From Ottowia testudinis (GTDB lineage: Bacteria; Pseudomonadota; Gammaproteobacteria; Burkholderiales; Burkholderiaceae_C): DNA of 64,000 bases. Shown here piece after piece: positions 36,549-45,375 of this stretch; within the stretch, counting starts at the first letter, position 1, and every line of letters begins with the position of its first letter. Under the pieces are notes generated by a model. It did no database searches, was not told the DNA's origin, and was given only the letters and a program-made list of their open reading frames with translations. A program made the position numbers and the translations under genes. The DNA lies in NCBI RefSeq assembly GCF_017498525.1, contig NZ_CP071796.1, positions 1,612,001 through 1,676,000 of the forward strand, written 5' to 3'.

Positions 36549-37651
36549 AAACGCCTTGCTTCAAACTGGCCTCGATGAACGCGTCCAGGTCGCCATCCAG
36601 CACTTTCTGCGTGGCGCTGATCTCGACGTTGGTGCGCAGGTCCTTGATGCGGCTGTTGTCCAGCACGTAGCTGCGGATCTGGTGGCCCCAGCCGACGTCG
36701 GTCTTGCTGTCTTCCAGCTTTTGCTGCTCGTCCATGCGCTTGCGCATCTCGTGGTCGTACAGGCGGCTGCGCAGGCGCTGCCAGGCCATGTCGCGGTTGC
36801 TGTGCTGGCTGCGGCTGTCCTGGCATTGCACCACGATGCCGGTGGGCACGTGGGTCAGCCGCACGGCCGAATCGGTCTTGTTGATGTGCTGGCCGCCCGC
36901 GCCCGAGGCGCGGTAGGTGTCCACGCGCACGTCGGCGGGGTTGATGTCGATCTCGATCGAGTCGTCGATCTCGGGGTAGACGAACACGCTGGCAAAACTG
37001 GTGTGGCGCCCGCCCGATGAGTCGAACGGGCTTTTGCGCACCAGGCGGTGCACGCCGGTTTCGGTGCGCAGCAGGCCATAGGCGTATTCGCCCTCGATCT
37101 TGACGGTGGCGCCCTTGATGCCGGCGGTGTCGCCGGGGGTTTCGTCCTCGATCGTGGTCTTGAAGTCCTTGCGCTCGGCATAGCGCAGGTACTGGCGCAG
37201 CAGCATGCTGGCCCAGTCCTGCGCCTCGGTGCCGCCGGCGCCGGCCTGGATGTCGAGAAAGCAGTTGTTGGGGTCGGCCGGCTGGTTGAACATGCGGCGG
37301 AACTCGAGGTCTTCGACGGTCTTGGCCAGTTTGTCGGCATCGTCGGCAATGGCTTGCAGGCCAGCCTCGTCGTCCTCGTCGCGGCTCATCTCGAACAGTT
37401 CGAGGTTGTCGGCCAGGCTGCGCGTCAGCTCATCGAGCGTGACGACCACGCCGTCAAGCGCCTTTTTTTCCTTGCCCAGTTCCTGGGCACGCTTGGGGTC
37501 GTTCCAGACGGCCGGGTCTTCCAGCGCCGCGTTCACCGTGCGCAGGCGTTCGGCCTTGGCATCGTAGTCAAAGATACCCCCGTAGCTCGGCGGTGCGAGC
37601 ACTCAGGTCTTCGATCTGGTGGCCGATCTGGTTGATGTGTTCTGCGTCCAT
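36547..37651 (-). CDS. prfB: Peptide chain release factor 2, with programmed +1 frameshift
   Basis: RF2 releases peptides at UGA and UAA. The gene is split in two frames: ATG 37651 opens 27 codons ending ...RGYL, then an in-frame TGA at 37570-37568. The slippery site reads GGGGGTATCTTTGAC, the classic internal Shine-Dalgarno plus CTT-TGA; a +1 shift resumes with GAC TAC (37569 downward) for 340 more residues, 367 in all. The stop-recognition motif SPF ([12 protein letters not shown]) and the catalytic GGQ ([18 protein letters not shown]) are intact. In-frame TGA therefore lets RF2 level set its own synthesis. Usual length. Confidence 0.97.
37564..37582 (-). promoter_or_regulatory. Programmed +1 frameshift site of prfB
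   Basis: Minus strand: GGGGGTATCTTTGACTAC. The G-run pairs with the anti-Shine-Dalgarno of 16S rRNA a few bases before the CTT-TGA shift codons; the C after TGA weakens termination. Confidence 0.95.
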
Positions 37652-37837
37652 GGCTTGAGTCTTTATTGTGTGCAAGTAAACCGGAGATTTTCTCATGTCA
37701 CCACAGGGCGTGCCCCCGGTCAACCGCTGGCCTGCCAGGGGCACGGCATCGCGCATCGAACAATCTGCACACTGCGCCGACCAAACCTTCATGAATCTGC
37801 CGTAGATTGGTTTTGTTACAACTTTGGATTTAATTCG

Positions 37838-39031
37838 ATGACCAAGGTGCTGGTTCAACGTCAGTCGGTGGGGCGCGTGTCCAGGGGCTTGGCCGCGCTG
37901 GCTGTGCTCGGTTCGGCCTTGTCCGCATGCGGCAACGCCGGGGTGCCCGATGAAGCGGTCAACCCCAAGGGCTTCACGACCCTGAAAGTGTTTGGCGACG
38001 ACATGTCTGACATGGGTGCGTACGACGGCCGGCCCGGGTACGGCCGCAGCTTCACCATCATGGGCAACAACACCATGCCCGTGTGGCTGGAGGGTCTTGC
38101 GCAAATCGGACTGCGCGTGCCCGTACCGTGCAGCCACTACCGGCAAACCGACGCCGGCTTCCAGACCACGCCCACGTGCAGCGACTTTGCGGTGGGCGGC
38201 GCGCGCATCGCGCAAACGCCCGGCCACGCCCCGCCCGCCGTGGCTGCCCAGCTGGCGCACGCTGCGACGGCGCAGCCGCCACAGGCCAAGGATTTGTATC
38301 TGCTGCACGCCGGCACCAACGACCTGCTTGATTTGGTCTCGGCCTACCTGCAGCGCCAGGCCGCGCCCGAGGCGTGGCGAACGCTGTTGCAAACCCAGCT
38401 CGGCGCGGCTGAGGCCACGGCCGCCGGTGCCAGCGCCGCGGCGGCCGACGCTGCCTTGCTGAAATGCACCCAGCAGCTCGGCACGCAGCTGTACGACCAC
38501 ATGCAGCGGCAGGCGCTGGACAAAGGCGCGCGCTACGTGGCGCTGATCACCGTGCCCGATATTTCGCTGCTGCCGCGCGTGCAGCGCTGGATCGCCCACA
38601 CGGCGGCGGGCAATGCGGCGCAGCAGCAGGCGCTGACCACGCTGTTTCGCAATGGCACCGGTGCCTTCAACCAGGCCCTGACGGCCCGCGCGGCGGGCGA
38701 TGCGCGCATCACCGTGGTGGATTGGAGCGGCTTTTTGACCGCCGCCATCGGCAACCCCAAATACGCCATCTCGCACGCGACCACGCCCGCCTGTCCGCCC
38801 GTGGGCGCTGATGCCATGGGCAGCTCGCGCTACGATTTGAAGAGCTGCACGTTCGACGCGCTGTCTGCCCGCGCGGCCTGGCCGGCCGGTGCTACGTCAT
38901 CGCTGTGGTGGATCAAATACCTGTTTGCCGACGACGTGCACTACACCACGCACGGCCACTACCTGCTGCGCGAAGCCACCGAGATCGCGCTGGGCCGCGC
39001 CGGCTGGAGCCTGCACATGCCGCAGCGCTGA
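37838..39031 (+). CDS. SGNH/GDSL hydrolase-like lipoprotein with altered nucleophile motif
   Basis: A 397-residue envelope protein with lipobox ALSAC (Cys near residue 28). It has the SGNH layout: block I LKVFGDDMSDMGAY, block III LLHAGTNDLLDLVSAYL and block V FADDVHYTTHGHYLLREA with DxxH. In block I the GDS serine is Asp (GDDMSD), so the usual nucleophile is missing; Ser two residues on is the only nearby candidate. This may be a non-catalytic or differently acting member. ATG 37838 follows an AT-rich promoter-like TTGGTT-N17-TTAATT. It stands alone between prfB and a convergent hydrolase. Confidence 0.8.
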   Translation: MTKVLVQRQSVGRVSRGLAALAVLGSALSACGNAGVPDEAVNPKGFTTLKVFGDDMSDMGAYDGRPGYGRSFTIMGNNTMPVWLEGLAQIGLRVPVPCSHYRQTDAGFQTTPTCSDFAVGGARIAQTPGHAPPAVAAQLAHAATAQPPQAKDLYLLHAGTNDLLDLVSAYLQRQAAPEAWRTLLQTQLGAAEATAAGASAAAADAALLKCTQQLGTQLYDHMQRQALDKGARYVALITVPDISLLPRVQRWIAHTAAGNAAQQQALTTLFRNGTGAFNQALTARAAGDARITVVDWSGFLTAAIGNPKYAISHATTPACPPVGADAMGSSRYDLKSCTFDALSARAAWPAGATSSLWWIKYLFADDVHYTTHGHYLLREATEIALGRAGWSLHMPQR

Positions 39032-39066
39032 AGAAGCGGCCACTGGCCGGAGCTTGAACCCCGGCT

Positions 39067-39999
39067 TCAGTCTTCGCGCAGAAACGCCTCCACCAGCGCC
39101 GCCAGCGCCCGCGGCTGGTCGTGGTGCAGCATGTGGCCCGCGTCTTCGATCACCTCGCGCCGCAGGTCGGGCACCGCCTTCAGCCGCTCGTGGAACTCGG
39201 CCAGCGTGAACTTGCCCTGCCACCAGGTGCTCAGGCTGTCGTCGCTGGCTTCCACCACCAGCACGGGCGCGGTGATGGCGGCGTACAGCGCCAGTATTTC
39301 GTCTACCCGAAACAGCTGTGCGTTGACGATGCGGTGCGCCGCGTCGCCGCGCACTTCCCAGCGCGTGCTGCCGTCCGCCTGCACGCGCGGCTCGGCCCAC
39401 TGGGTGGCCAGCCAGTCGGCCTTGTCCTGCGGCAGGCGGCGGTTGGTCTTCATCAGGCGGGCGGCCACGCCAGCGGCGCTGTCGTAGGTTTTCAGCGCGC
39501 TCTCGCCGCGGTGCAGCGCTTTGATCTCGTCGATCCAGCGGGCGTAGCGCGCGGGGGCCTGCGTGGGCTGGGTTGCGGGCATGCCAAAGCCTTCCAGATT
39601 GACCAGCCGCCGGATGCGCCCCGGCCGCGCGCCGGCGTACAGCATGGCCACGTTGCCACCCATGCTGTGGCCGACCAGATCGACTGGGCGATCGCCCGCG
39701 TAATGGTCGAGCAGGTAGTCCAGATCGCCTAGGTAGTCGGGAAACAGGTAGTGGTCGCACGCCGGCCCGGTCGATTGGCCAAAGCCGCGCCAGTCGGGCG
39801 CGATGATGAGCCGGTTTTGAACAAACTCCGGCGACAGCGCATCGACCATGAACTGGTAGCTGGCCCCCACGTCCATCCAGCCGTGCACCAGCACCAGCGG
39901 CGGCAGTGGCGATGCGGCGTCGCCCCAGGCGAGGACGTGATAGCGGTGCAAACGGATGGGCAGGAACTCGCTGCGCGAAGGGCGTTGGATGGAATACAT
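39067..39999 (-). CDS. Alpha/beta hydrolase
   Basis: A 310-residue alpha/beta hydrolase. The oxyanion motif LVLVHGWMDVG, the nucleophile elbow LVGHSMGGNVAML (Ser near residue 111), the acid VVEASDDSLS and the catalytic His in IEDAGHMLHHDQP near the C-terminus complete the triad. The closest types are general esterases/lipases of the MhpC group; the substrate is unknown. No signal peptide. It converges with the GDSL-like gene, with 35 bases between stops. A family A repeat lies upstream. Confidence 0.87.
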   Translation of the reverse strand: MYSIQRPSRSEFLPIRLHRYHVLAWGDAASPLPPLVLVHGWMDVGASYQFMVDALSPEFVQNRLIIAPDWRGFGQSTGPACDHYLFPDYLGDLDYLLDHYAGDRPVDLVGHSMGGNVAMLYAGARPGRIRRLVNLEGFGMPATQPTQAPARYARWIDEIKALHRGESALKTYDSAAGVAARLMKTNRRLPQDKADWLATQWAEPRVQADGSTRWEVRGDAAHRIVNAQLFRVDEILALYAAITAPVLVVEASDDSLSTWWQGKFTLAEFHERLKAVPDLRREVIEDAGHMLHHDQPRALAALVEAFLRED

Positions 40000-40073
40000 C
40001 GTGCCGATTATTCAGGACAGACGCGGCGCCCGTGCGTCCAGCCGGTGACAGCGCATGCGGGTGTCATCGATGC

Positions 40074-40126
40074 TTCTAAATTGATAGCTGCCCGCGCTTG
40101 ACAGACGGGCGGAAAAGGCCGATTTG
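40074..40126 (+). repeat. Family A element, copy 11
   Basis: ttctaaattgaTAGCTGCCC, GCGCTTGACAGACGGGCGG (right arm drifted to GGGCGG), AAAAGGCCGATTTGACCC. It occupies the middle of the 243-bp gap between divergent hydrolase and aldo/keto reductase genes, which otherwise shows nothing. Confidence 0.75.
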
Positions 40127-40242
40127 ACCCATATTTGACAGCGGCGGTAAAAAAAGGCCGCCAAGCTTGCAAACGCGCACGCAACGGCCTCGCGCCACGG
40201 CGCCTACACTCGTGGTCATCCTGTATTCGACTTCAATTTGCC

Positions 40243-41307
40243 ATGACGATGAACCCCGTTTCCCTGGGCACCAGCGACCTGCGCGTCACCCCGATTTGCC
40301 TGGGCACCATGACCTTTGGCGAGCAGGTGAACGAAGCCGATTCGCACGCCATCCTCGACCGCGCCGTCGAGCGCGGCGTCAACTTCATCGACACGGCCGA
40401 GATGTACCCCGTGCCGCCCAGCGCGCCCACCTACAGCCGCACCGAGACCTTCATCGGCCACTGGCTTAGCAGCCGCCCCGGCATGCGGCAGAAAATCGCG
40501 CTGGCCACCAAGGTCGCCGGCCCCTCGCGCGGCATGCCCTGGGTGCGCGCAGGGCAGGGTATGACACCGGCCGACATCGAGGCCAGCTGCCACGCCAGCC
40601 TCAAGCGCCTGCAAACCGACGTGATCGACCTGTACCAGATCCACTGGCCCGAGCGCCACGTGCCGGCCTTCGGCAACCTGTACTACGACCCGGCGCAGGA
40701 AAAGTCGGAGACGCCGATCCGCGATCAACTTGAAGCGCTGGCGAAGCTGGTGCAAGCCGGCAAGGTGCGCGCCATCGGCCTGTCGAACGAAACGCCCTAC
40801 GGCGTGCACGAATTCGTTCGCCTGGCGGAAGAGCACGGCCTGCCGCGCATCGCCAGCACGCAAAACCCGTACTGCCTGATCAGCCGCACCTACGACAACG
40901 GCCTGGATGAAACCTGCCATCGCCTGAATGTCGGGTTGCTCGCCTATTCGCCGCTGGGTTTTGGCCTGCTGACGGGCAAGTACGACGGCACCGGCATCCA
41001 CTCGGCCGATGCTCCGCGCGGCCGCATGAGCTTGTACGAGCGCATGAAGAACCAGCGCTGGGGCCGTGAAGCATCCATTGCCGCCGCCAAGCGCTACAAC
41101 CAGTTGGCGCGCGAACACGGCCTGACGCCCACGCAGCTGGCGCTGGCCTTCTGCTACCGCAGCTGGCGCGTGGCCAGCACCATCATCGGTGTGACCACGC
41201 TGGCGCAGCTGGACGAAGACCTGGACGCGTGGAGCGTGCAACTCTCTCCCGAACTGCTGGCCGCGTGCGACGCCATCCGGCTGGAAATGCGCGATCCGGC
41301 GAACTGA
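40243..41307 (+). CDS. Aldo/keto reductase (Tas-like)
   Basis: A 354-residue NADPH-dependent oxidoreductase of the TIM-barrel aldo/keto reductase superfamily. FIDTAEMYPVPP holds the catalytic Asp and Tyr, ALATKVAGPSRGMPW the Lys, and DLYQIHWPERHVPAFGNLYY the His with the long loop typical of Tas/YajO-type proteins. Cofactor residues are in the C-terminal ASTIIGVTTLAQLDEDLDAW. ATG 40243 (or 40249). It leads a likely plus-strand unit with ybaK, 10 bases after its stop. Confidence 0.92.
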   Translation: MTMNPVSLGTSDLRVTPICLGTMTFGEQVNEADSHAILDRAVERGVNFIDTAEMYPVPPSAPTYSRTETFIGHWLSSRPGMRQKIALATKVAGPSRGMPWVRAGQGMTPADIEASCHASLKRLQTDVIDLYQIHWPERHVPAFGNLYYDPAQEKSETPIRDQLEALAKLVQAGKVRAIGLSNETPYGVHEFVRLAEEHGLPRIASTQNPYCLISRTYDNGLDETCHRLNVGLLAYSPLGFGLLTGKYDGTGIHSADAPRGRMSLYERMKNQRWGREASIAAAKRYNQLAREHGLTPTQLALAFCYRSWRVASTIIGVTTLAQLDEDLDAWSVQLSPELLAACDAIRLEMRDPAN

Positions 41308-41317
41308 AGCCGCCACC

Positions 41318-41809
41318 ATGGGCAAGAAGTCGCACGTCAGCGAAACACCCGCCACCGCGCTGCTGCGCCAGCACGGCGTAGCCTTTACCGAGCATCCCTA
41401 CGAATACGTCGAACACGGCGGCGCCACGCACAGCGCCGACGTGCTGGGCTTTGACCCGTTCGCCGTGGTCAAGACGCTGGTCATGCAGGACGACAAGGCG
41501 CGCCCGCTCATCGTGCTGATGCATGGCAACCGCAAGGTCAGCACCAAGAATCTGGCGCGCCAGATCGGCGCCAAGTCGGTCGAGCCCTGCACGCCCGAGG
41601 TGGCCAACCGCCACAGCGGCTATTTGGTCGGCGGCACGTCGCCCTTCGGCACGCGGCGCGCCATGCCGGTGTATATCGAACAGACCATCCTCGATCTGCC
41701 CCGCATCGCCATCAACGGCGGGCGGCGCGGCTACCTCGTCGGCATCGATCCGCAGGTGTGCGTGCAGCTGCTCGCGGCCAAGCCGGTGCAATGCGCCATC
41801 GATCTGTGA
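41318..41809 (+). CDS. ybaK: Cys-tRNA(Pro)/Cys-tRNA(Cys) deacylase YbaK/EbsC
   Basis: A 163-residue editing enzyme that hydrolyses mischarged Cys-tRNA(Pro). Family features: SETPATALLRQHGVAFTEHPYEY, ADVLGFDPFAVVKTLVMQDD, KVSTKNLARQIGAKSVEPCT with the conserved Lys, and GYLVGGTSPFGTRRAMPVYI (the GxxSPfG loop). Usual length. Follows the aldo/keto reductase gene on the same strand. Confidence 0.93.
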   Translation: MGKKSHVSETPATALLRQHGVAFTEHPYEYVEHGGATHSADVLGFDPFAVVKTLVMQDDKARPLIVLMHGNRKVSTKNLARQIGAKSVEPCTPEVANRHSGYLVGGTSPFGTRRAMPVYIEQTILDLPRIAINGGRRGYLVGIDPQVCVQLLAAKPVQCAIDL

Positions 41810-41822
41810 TCCGTTCGCTGGC

Positions 41823-41875
41823 AAAATAGGGCGTCAGCGCTTGATGGGCAAGCGCGGGCAGCTACCAATTCAAGA
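41823..41875 (-). repeat. Family A element, copy 12 (reverse orientation)
   Basis: gcaaaatagggcgtca, core GCGCTTGATGGGCAAGCGC, GGGCAGCTACCAATTC. It lies between ybaK and plsY, ending 12 bases before the plsY GTG, so it forms part of the plsY leader. Confidence 0.8.
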
Positions 41876-41886
41876 GTAAACCCATC

Positions 41887-42513
41887 GTGAATATTGCGTC
41901 TGTTTTGGCAACGCTGGCTGCTTACCTGATCGGCTCACTCAGCTTCGCCGTCATCGTCAGCCGCGCCATGGGGCTGTCCGACCCGCGCACCTACGGCAGC
42001 GGCAACCCCGGCGCCACCAACGTGCTGCGTTCGGGCAGCAAGGCAGCGGCCATCGTCACGCTGCTCCTCGATGCGGCCAAGGGCTGGCTGCCGGTGATGC
42101 TGGTCAAGTGGTTCGGCCCCGGCTGGGGCTTGGGCGAAGGCGCTCAAGCGCTGGTCGGCCTGGCGGCGTTTCTGGGCCATCTGTATCCGGTGTTTTTCGC
42201 CTTCAAGGGCGGCAAGGGCGTGGCCACGGCGGTGGGCGTGCTGCTGGCCTTCGAGCCGCTGCTGGCGCTGGCTGCGCTGATCACCTTCGCCATCATCGTG
42301 TTCTTCTTTCGCTACGTGTCGCTGGCCTCGATGGTGGCGGCGGTGTTCGCGCCCGCGTATTACCTGATCGGCGACGGTGTGGCGTGGACGGCGTCGGGCG
42401 CCAAGACACTGGCCCTGGCCGCCATGGGGCTGCTGCTGATCTGGCGCCACCGCGAGAACATCCGCCGCCTGCTGGCGGGCACCGAATCCAAACTGGGGCA
42501 GAAGAAAAAATGA
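41887..42513 (+). CDS. plsY: Glycerol-3-phosphate acyltransferase PlsY
   Basis: A 208-residue integral membrane enzyme transferring acyl groups from acyl-phosphate to glycerol 3-phosphate, the first step of phospholipid synthesis. The three PlsY motifs are present: [39 protein letters not shown] and the C-terminal [17 protein letters not shown]. The start is GTG 41887 ([17 protein letters not shown]), with AGAG-type spacing in the repeat-derived leader. Overlaps the RidA gene as ATGA. Confidence 0.95.
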   Translation: MNIASVLATLAAYLIGSLSFAVIVSRAMGLSDPRTYGSGNPGATNVLRSGSKAAAIVTLLLDAAKGWLPVMLVKWFGPGWGLGEGAQALVGLAAFLGHLYPVFFAFKGGKGVATAVGVLLAFEPLLALAALITFAIIVFFFRYVSLASMVAAVFAPAYYLIGDGVAWTASGAKTLALAAMGLLLIWRHRENIRRLLAGTESKLGQKKK

Positions 42514-42863
42514 GCACCATCACACGGCGCGGCGTGGCCGCGCGCTATTCGGAGGCATCGGTTTTCAACGGCGTCGTCTACCTGGCCGGCATGGTGCCGG
42601 AAGGACCCGCGACCGACATCCGGGGCCAGACACACGACGTGCTGGCGCAGATCGACGCCCACTTGGCCGCGCTCGGCAGCGACAAGACGCGCCTGTTGCG
42701 CGTGCAAATCTACCTGGCCGACATCGCTGACATCGGCGCCATGAACGAGGTGTGGGACGCCTGGGTCGCCCCCGGCCACGCGCCGCCGCGCGCCACGGTG
42801 CAGGCACCGCTGGCCGATCCGGCGTGGAAGATCGAGGTGGTGGCGACGGCTGCGCAGCGTTGA
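42510..42863 (+). CDS. RidA/YjgF/YER057c family protein
   Basis: A 117-residue small trimeric protein of the RidA superfamily. Characterised members hydrolyse reactive enamine/imine intermediates; the catalytic Arg fits [20 protein letters not shown] (R in the conserved KxxVYL-like strand). The end [20 protein letters not shown] matches the PARxxVxxxLxxPxxxVEI block but lacks some RidA-specific residues, so an RidA-like paralogue is likelier than RidA proper. Coupled to plsY by a 4-base overlap. Confidence 0.85.
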   Translation: MSTITRRGVAARYSEASVFNGVVYLAGMVPEGPATDIRGQTHDVLAQIDAHLAALGSDKTRLLRVQIYLADIADIGAMNEVWDAWVAPGHAPPRATVQAPLADPAWKIEVVATAAQR

Positions 42864-42870
42864 GTTTTGC

Positions 42871-42926
42871 TGGAAAATAAATAGCTGCTCGCGCTTGTCC
42901 AGCAAGCGCCATCACCCCAAAAACTC
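42871..42926 (+). repeat. Family A element, copy 13
   Basis: ctggaaaataaaTAGCTGCTC, core GCGCTTGTCCAGCAAGCGC, CATCACCCCAAAAACTCAAG. A near-consensus copy that starts 8 bases after the RidA-like gene stop. Confidence 0.9.
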
Positions 42927-42939
42927 AAGAAGGCCGCGG

Positions 42940-43036
42940 AGCAGGCCACACGGGAACGCCGTGGCCGGGGTCCCCCCCCCGGCCACCAGCGTTGTCCCCC
43001 TCGGGGGGAAGGCGCGTGAGCGCCTCAGGGGGGATC
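42940..43036. repeat. Family C dispersed repeat, copy 1, with a run of nine C
   Basis: GTGGCCGGGGT followed by nine C (42972-42980) and GGCC, then GTTGTCCCCCTCGGGGGGAA, then GGCGCGTGAGCGCC and TCAGGGGGG. Three consecutive GC palindromes. The same order occurs at 43718-43791 and, inverted, at 56731-56810. Confidence 0.8.
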
Positions 43037-43673
43037 ACCGCTTGATCAGCATCATCTGATCGCCATCGCGCCGCATGTTGAAGCGGTTCAGAAAGCTGTT
43101 GCCCAGCAGAATCGCTGGCATGGGTGCGGGGGTGACGACAGCGTCCACGTCGTACGCCACCACATCGCCCACCCGCAGGCTGCCGAGCTTGAACAGCCAG
43201 CCGGGTGCGGTGCCATTGGCCGTGCTCATTTGCACCGGGCGGCCAGCCTTGTAGTTCAGGCCCAGCCGGTCTGCCTCGCCCTGGCCGATGGCGACCACCG
43301 AGGCGCCGGTGTCGACCATCAACTGCACCGGCCGGTTGTTGATGCTGCCTTGCGCCAAAAAGTGGCCGCGCCCGTCGGCCGTCAACGCGATGCGGTCGCC
43401 GCCGCTGGGCGCCGCGCCGCCCACGCTGGCCGGCGCTTCGCCCACGCGCAGGGTGACGCGCTGGCCATCGATCACCACCACCGCCTGGTCACCGCTGGTG
43501 GAAATGACCTTGACGCCCTGATGCGTTTCGCCCGGCGCCACCGCGCGCGGCGCGCCGCCGCCCACCATCAGCAGCGCCTTGCTGCCCAGCATGCCTTGCA
43601 GCGAAACGGTCTGGGCCGACGCGCTCAAGCCCACAGCCAGCGCAGCAAGGATCAGCGGTGAACGAGGGCGCAT
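43035..43673 (-). CDS. Retropepsin-like aspartic protease (TIGR02281 type), exported
   Basis: A 212-residue protein with a signal peptide (MRPRSPLILAALAVGLSASA). A proline/glycine-rich N-terminal half contains GGGAPRAVAPGETHQGVKVI. The clan AA protease domain follows: the single active-site motif VQLMVDTGASVVAIGQGEAD and the second retropepsin block AILLGNSFLNRFNMRRDGDQ. It would act as a dimer in the periplasm; targets unknown. Its stop lies within the edge of the upstream-facing family C repeat. Confidence 0.85.
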   Translation of the reverse strand: MRPRSPLILAALAVGLSASAQTVSLQGMLGSKALLMVGGGAPRAVAPGETHQGVKVISTSGDQAVVVIDGQRVTLRVGEAPASVGGAAPSGGDRIALTADGRGHFLAQGSINNRPVQLMVDTGASVVAIGQGEADRLGLNYKAGRPVQMSTANGTAPGWLFKLGSLRVGDVVAYDVDAVVTPAPMPAILLGNSFLNRFNMRRDGDQMMLIKR

Positions 43674-43717
43674 GATGAATCCGTGACTTGGAAGAGGGCG
43701 CTTTAGCAGGGGATGTG

Positions 43718-43791
43718 CGTGGCCGGGGTCTCCCCGGCCGCTGCACATGTCCCCTTGAGGGGAAGGCGCGCAGCGCCACAGGGGTGGGCCA
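43718..43791. repeat. Family C dispersed repeat, copy 2
   Basis: GTGGCCGGGGTCTCCCCGGCC, GTCCCCTTGAGGGGAAG, GGCGCGCAGCGCC, ACAGGGGTGGG. The same three-hairpin order as at 42940; here the first loop is TCT rather than a C-run. It lies between the YajQ and protease genes. Confidence 0.8.
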
Positions 43792-43792
43792 A

Positions 43793-44278
43793 TTAATCCC
43801 TGAAGTTGTCGAAAGACAGCGGCAAATCCGCCATGTCCTTGCGCAGCAGCGCCATCGCGGCCTGCAGGTCGTCGCGCTTGGCGCCGGTCACGCGCACGGC
43901 GTCGCCCTGGATGGCAGCCTGCACCTTCAGCTTGCTCTCCTTGATGAGCTTCTGGATCTTCTTGCCGTCTTCGCTGGCGATGCCGCTTTTCACCTTGATG
44001 ACCTGCTTGACCTTGTCGCCACCGACCTTCTCGACCTTGCCCTTGTCGAGAAAGCGCACGTCGACGTTGCGCTTGGTCAGCTTGTTGCGCAGGATGTCTT
44101 CCACCTGCTGCAGCTGAAATTCAGCGTCGCCCAGCAGGGTGATGTCCTTGTCTTTCAGCTCGATGGCGGCGCTGGTGCCCTTGAAGTCGAAGCGCGTGCC
44201 GATCTCCTTGGCGGCGTTTTCCACCGCGTTCTTCACTTCCACCATGTCGGGGTCGCAAACCGTGTCGAATGAGGGCAT
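43793..44278 (-). CDS. yajQ: YajQ family cyclic di-GMP/nucleotide-binding protein
   Basis: A 161-residue protein with two ferredoxin-like halves. [20 protein letters not shown] and [11 protein letters not shown] are the signature N-terminus; [20 protein letters not shown] and [11 protein letters not shown] close the protein. Homologues bind c-di-GMP or RNA-related ligands and act as regulators; E. coli YajQ was first described as a nucleotide-binding protein. ATG 44278 is preceded by GGAAGGTGAG. It is divergent from murB with 44 bases between starts. Confidence 0.94.
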   Translation of the reverse strand: MPSFDTVCDPDMVEVKNAVENAAKEIGTRFDFKGTSAAIELKDKDITLLGDAEFQLQQVEDILRNKLTKRNVDVRFLDKGKVEKVGGDKVKQVIKVKSGIASEDGKKIQKLIKESKLKVQAAIQGDAVRVTGAKRDDLQAAMALLRKDMADLPLSFDNFRD

Positions 44279-44310
44279 CTCACCTTCCTCCAAAGCAAAA
44301 AACCGAATGC

Positions 44311-44316
44311 GACAAT
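44311..44316 (+). promoter_or_regulatory. Putative -10 box of leaderless murB transcript
   Basis: GACAAT, 6 bases before the murB ATG at 44323; the intervening TGTCCC has no Shine-Dalgarno. No strong -35 is seen. Confidence 0.45.
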
Positions 44317-44322
44317 TGTCCC

Positions 44323-45375
44323 ATGTTCATTCAGCGCAACGTGTCCTTGCAGCCTCTCAACAGCTTTGGCATCGCCGCGCGCGCGTCCACGCTGGTGCGC
44401 GTGCGCAGCGAGGCCGACGTGCGCGCCGTGCTGCGCGATGCCGAACTGGCCGCCAGCCCAAAGCTCGTGCTGGGCGGCGGCAGCAACATCGTGCTGACCG
44501 GTGACGTGAAGGCTACCGTGCTCAAAGTCGAGCTGCCGGGCCGCCGCGTGCTGCAAGAATCAGAGCATCACACCCTCGTCGAAGCCGGCGCGGGCGAGAA
44601 CTGGCACGACTTCGTGACCTGGACGCTCGACCAGGGCCTGCCCGGGCTGGAAAACCTGGCGCTGATCCCCGGCACCGTCGGCGCGGCGCCGGTGCAGAAC
44701 ATCGGCGCCTATGGGCTGGAGCTGCAAGACCGCTTTCACGAACTGGATGCCATCGACCTGGTGACGGGCGAAGTCTTCACGCTGAACGCCGCGCAGTGCG
44801 GCTTTGGCTATCGCGACTCGGTGTTCAAGCACGTGGCTGCGCAGCCGGGCGGCTTCGGCCTGGCCGGGCGCGCGCTGATCCTGCGCGTGCGTTTTGTGCT
44901 CCCAAAAGTGTGGCAGCCGGTGCTCGGCTATCTCGACATTGAACGCCGCATGCAGGATGACGGCGTGGCGCACCCCACGCCGCGCCAGCTCTACGACTGG
45001 ATCGTCGCCATCCGCCGAGCCAAGCTGCCCGACCCGGCCGTCATCGGCAACGCCGGCAGCTTCTTCAAGAACCCCACCGTCACGCCCGAGCAGTGCGCCG
45101 ACATCATTGGCCGCGACCCGAAAGTGGTGCATTACCCCATGCCCGACGGCAGCGTGAAACTGGCCGCCGGCTGGCTGATCGACGCCTGCGGCTGGAAGGG
45201 CAAGAGCGTGGGCAACGCGGCGGTGTACGAGCGGCAGGCCCTGGTGCTCGTCAACCGCGGCGGCACAGCCAACCCGGCCACGGGCGGCGAGGTGATGACG
45301 CTGGCCAAGGCCATCCAGACCAGCGTGTACGAGCGCTTCGGCATCCGGCTGGAGCCCGAGCCGCTGGTGGTGTGA
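44323..45375 (+). CDS. murB: UDP-N-acetylenolpyruvoylglucosamine reductase MurB (type I)
   Basis: A 350-residue FAD enzyme reducing UDP-GlcNAc-enolpyruvate to UDP-MurNAc in peptidoglycan synthesis. FAD-binding: [14 protein letters not shown] and [19 protein letters not shown]. The catalytic Ser is in [11 protein letters not shown], and the active-site region ends at [20 protein letters not shown]. The type I insert (residues about 220-260) is present. Start ATG 44323 ([16 protein letters not shown]). The next gene begins inside its stop (GTGA). Confidence 0.96.
   Translation: MFIQRNVSLQPLNSFGIAARASTLVRVRSEADVRAVLRDAELAASPKLVLGGGSNIVLTGDVKATVLKVELPGRRVLQESEHHTLVEAGAGENWHDFVTWTLDQGLPGLENLALIPGTVGAAPVQNIGAYGLELQDRFHELDAIDLVTGEVFTLNAAQCGFGYRDSVFKHVAAQPGGFGLAGRALILRVRFVLPKVWQPVLGYLDIERRMQDDGVAHPTPRQLYDWIVAIRRAKLPDPAVIGNAGSFFKNPTVTPEQCADIIGRDPKVVHYPMPDGSVKLAAGWLIDACGWKGKSVGNAAVYERQALVLVNRGGTANPATGGEVMTLAKAIQTSVYERFGIRLEPEPLVV

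Noticed and set aside
37568-37570. Nonsense mutation splitting prfB
   Set aside because: The in-frame TGA lies in the canonical RF2 frameshift site and is expected, not damage.
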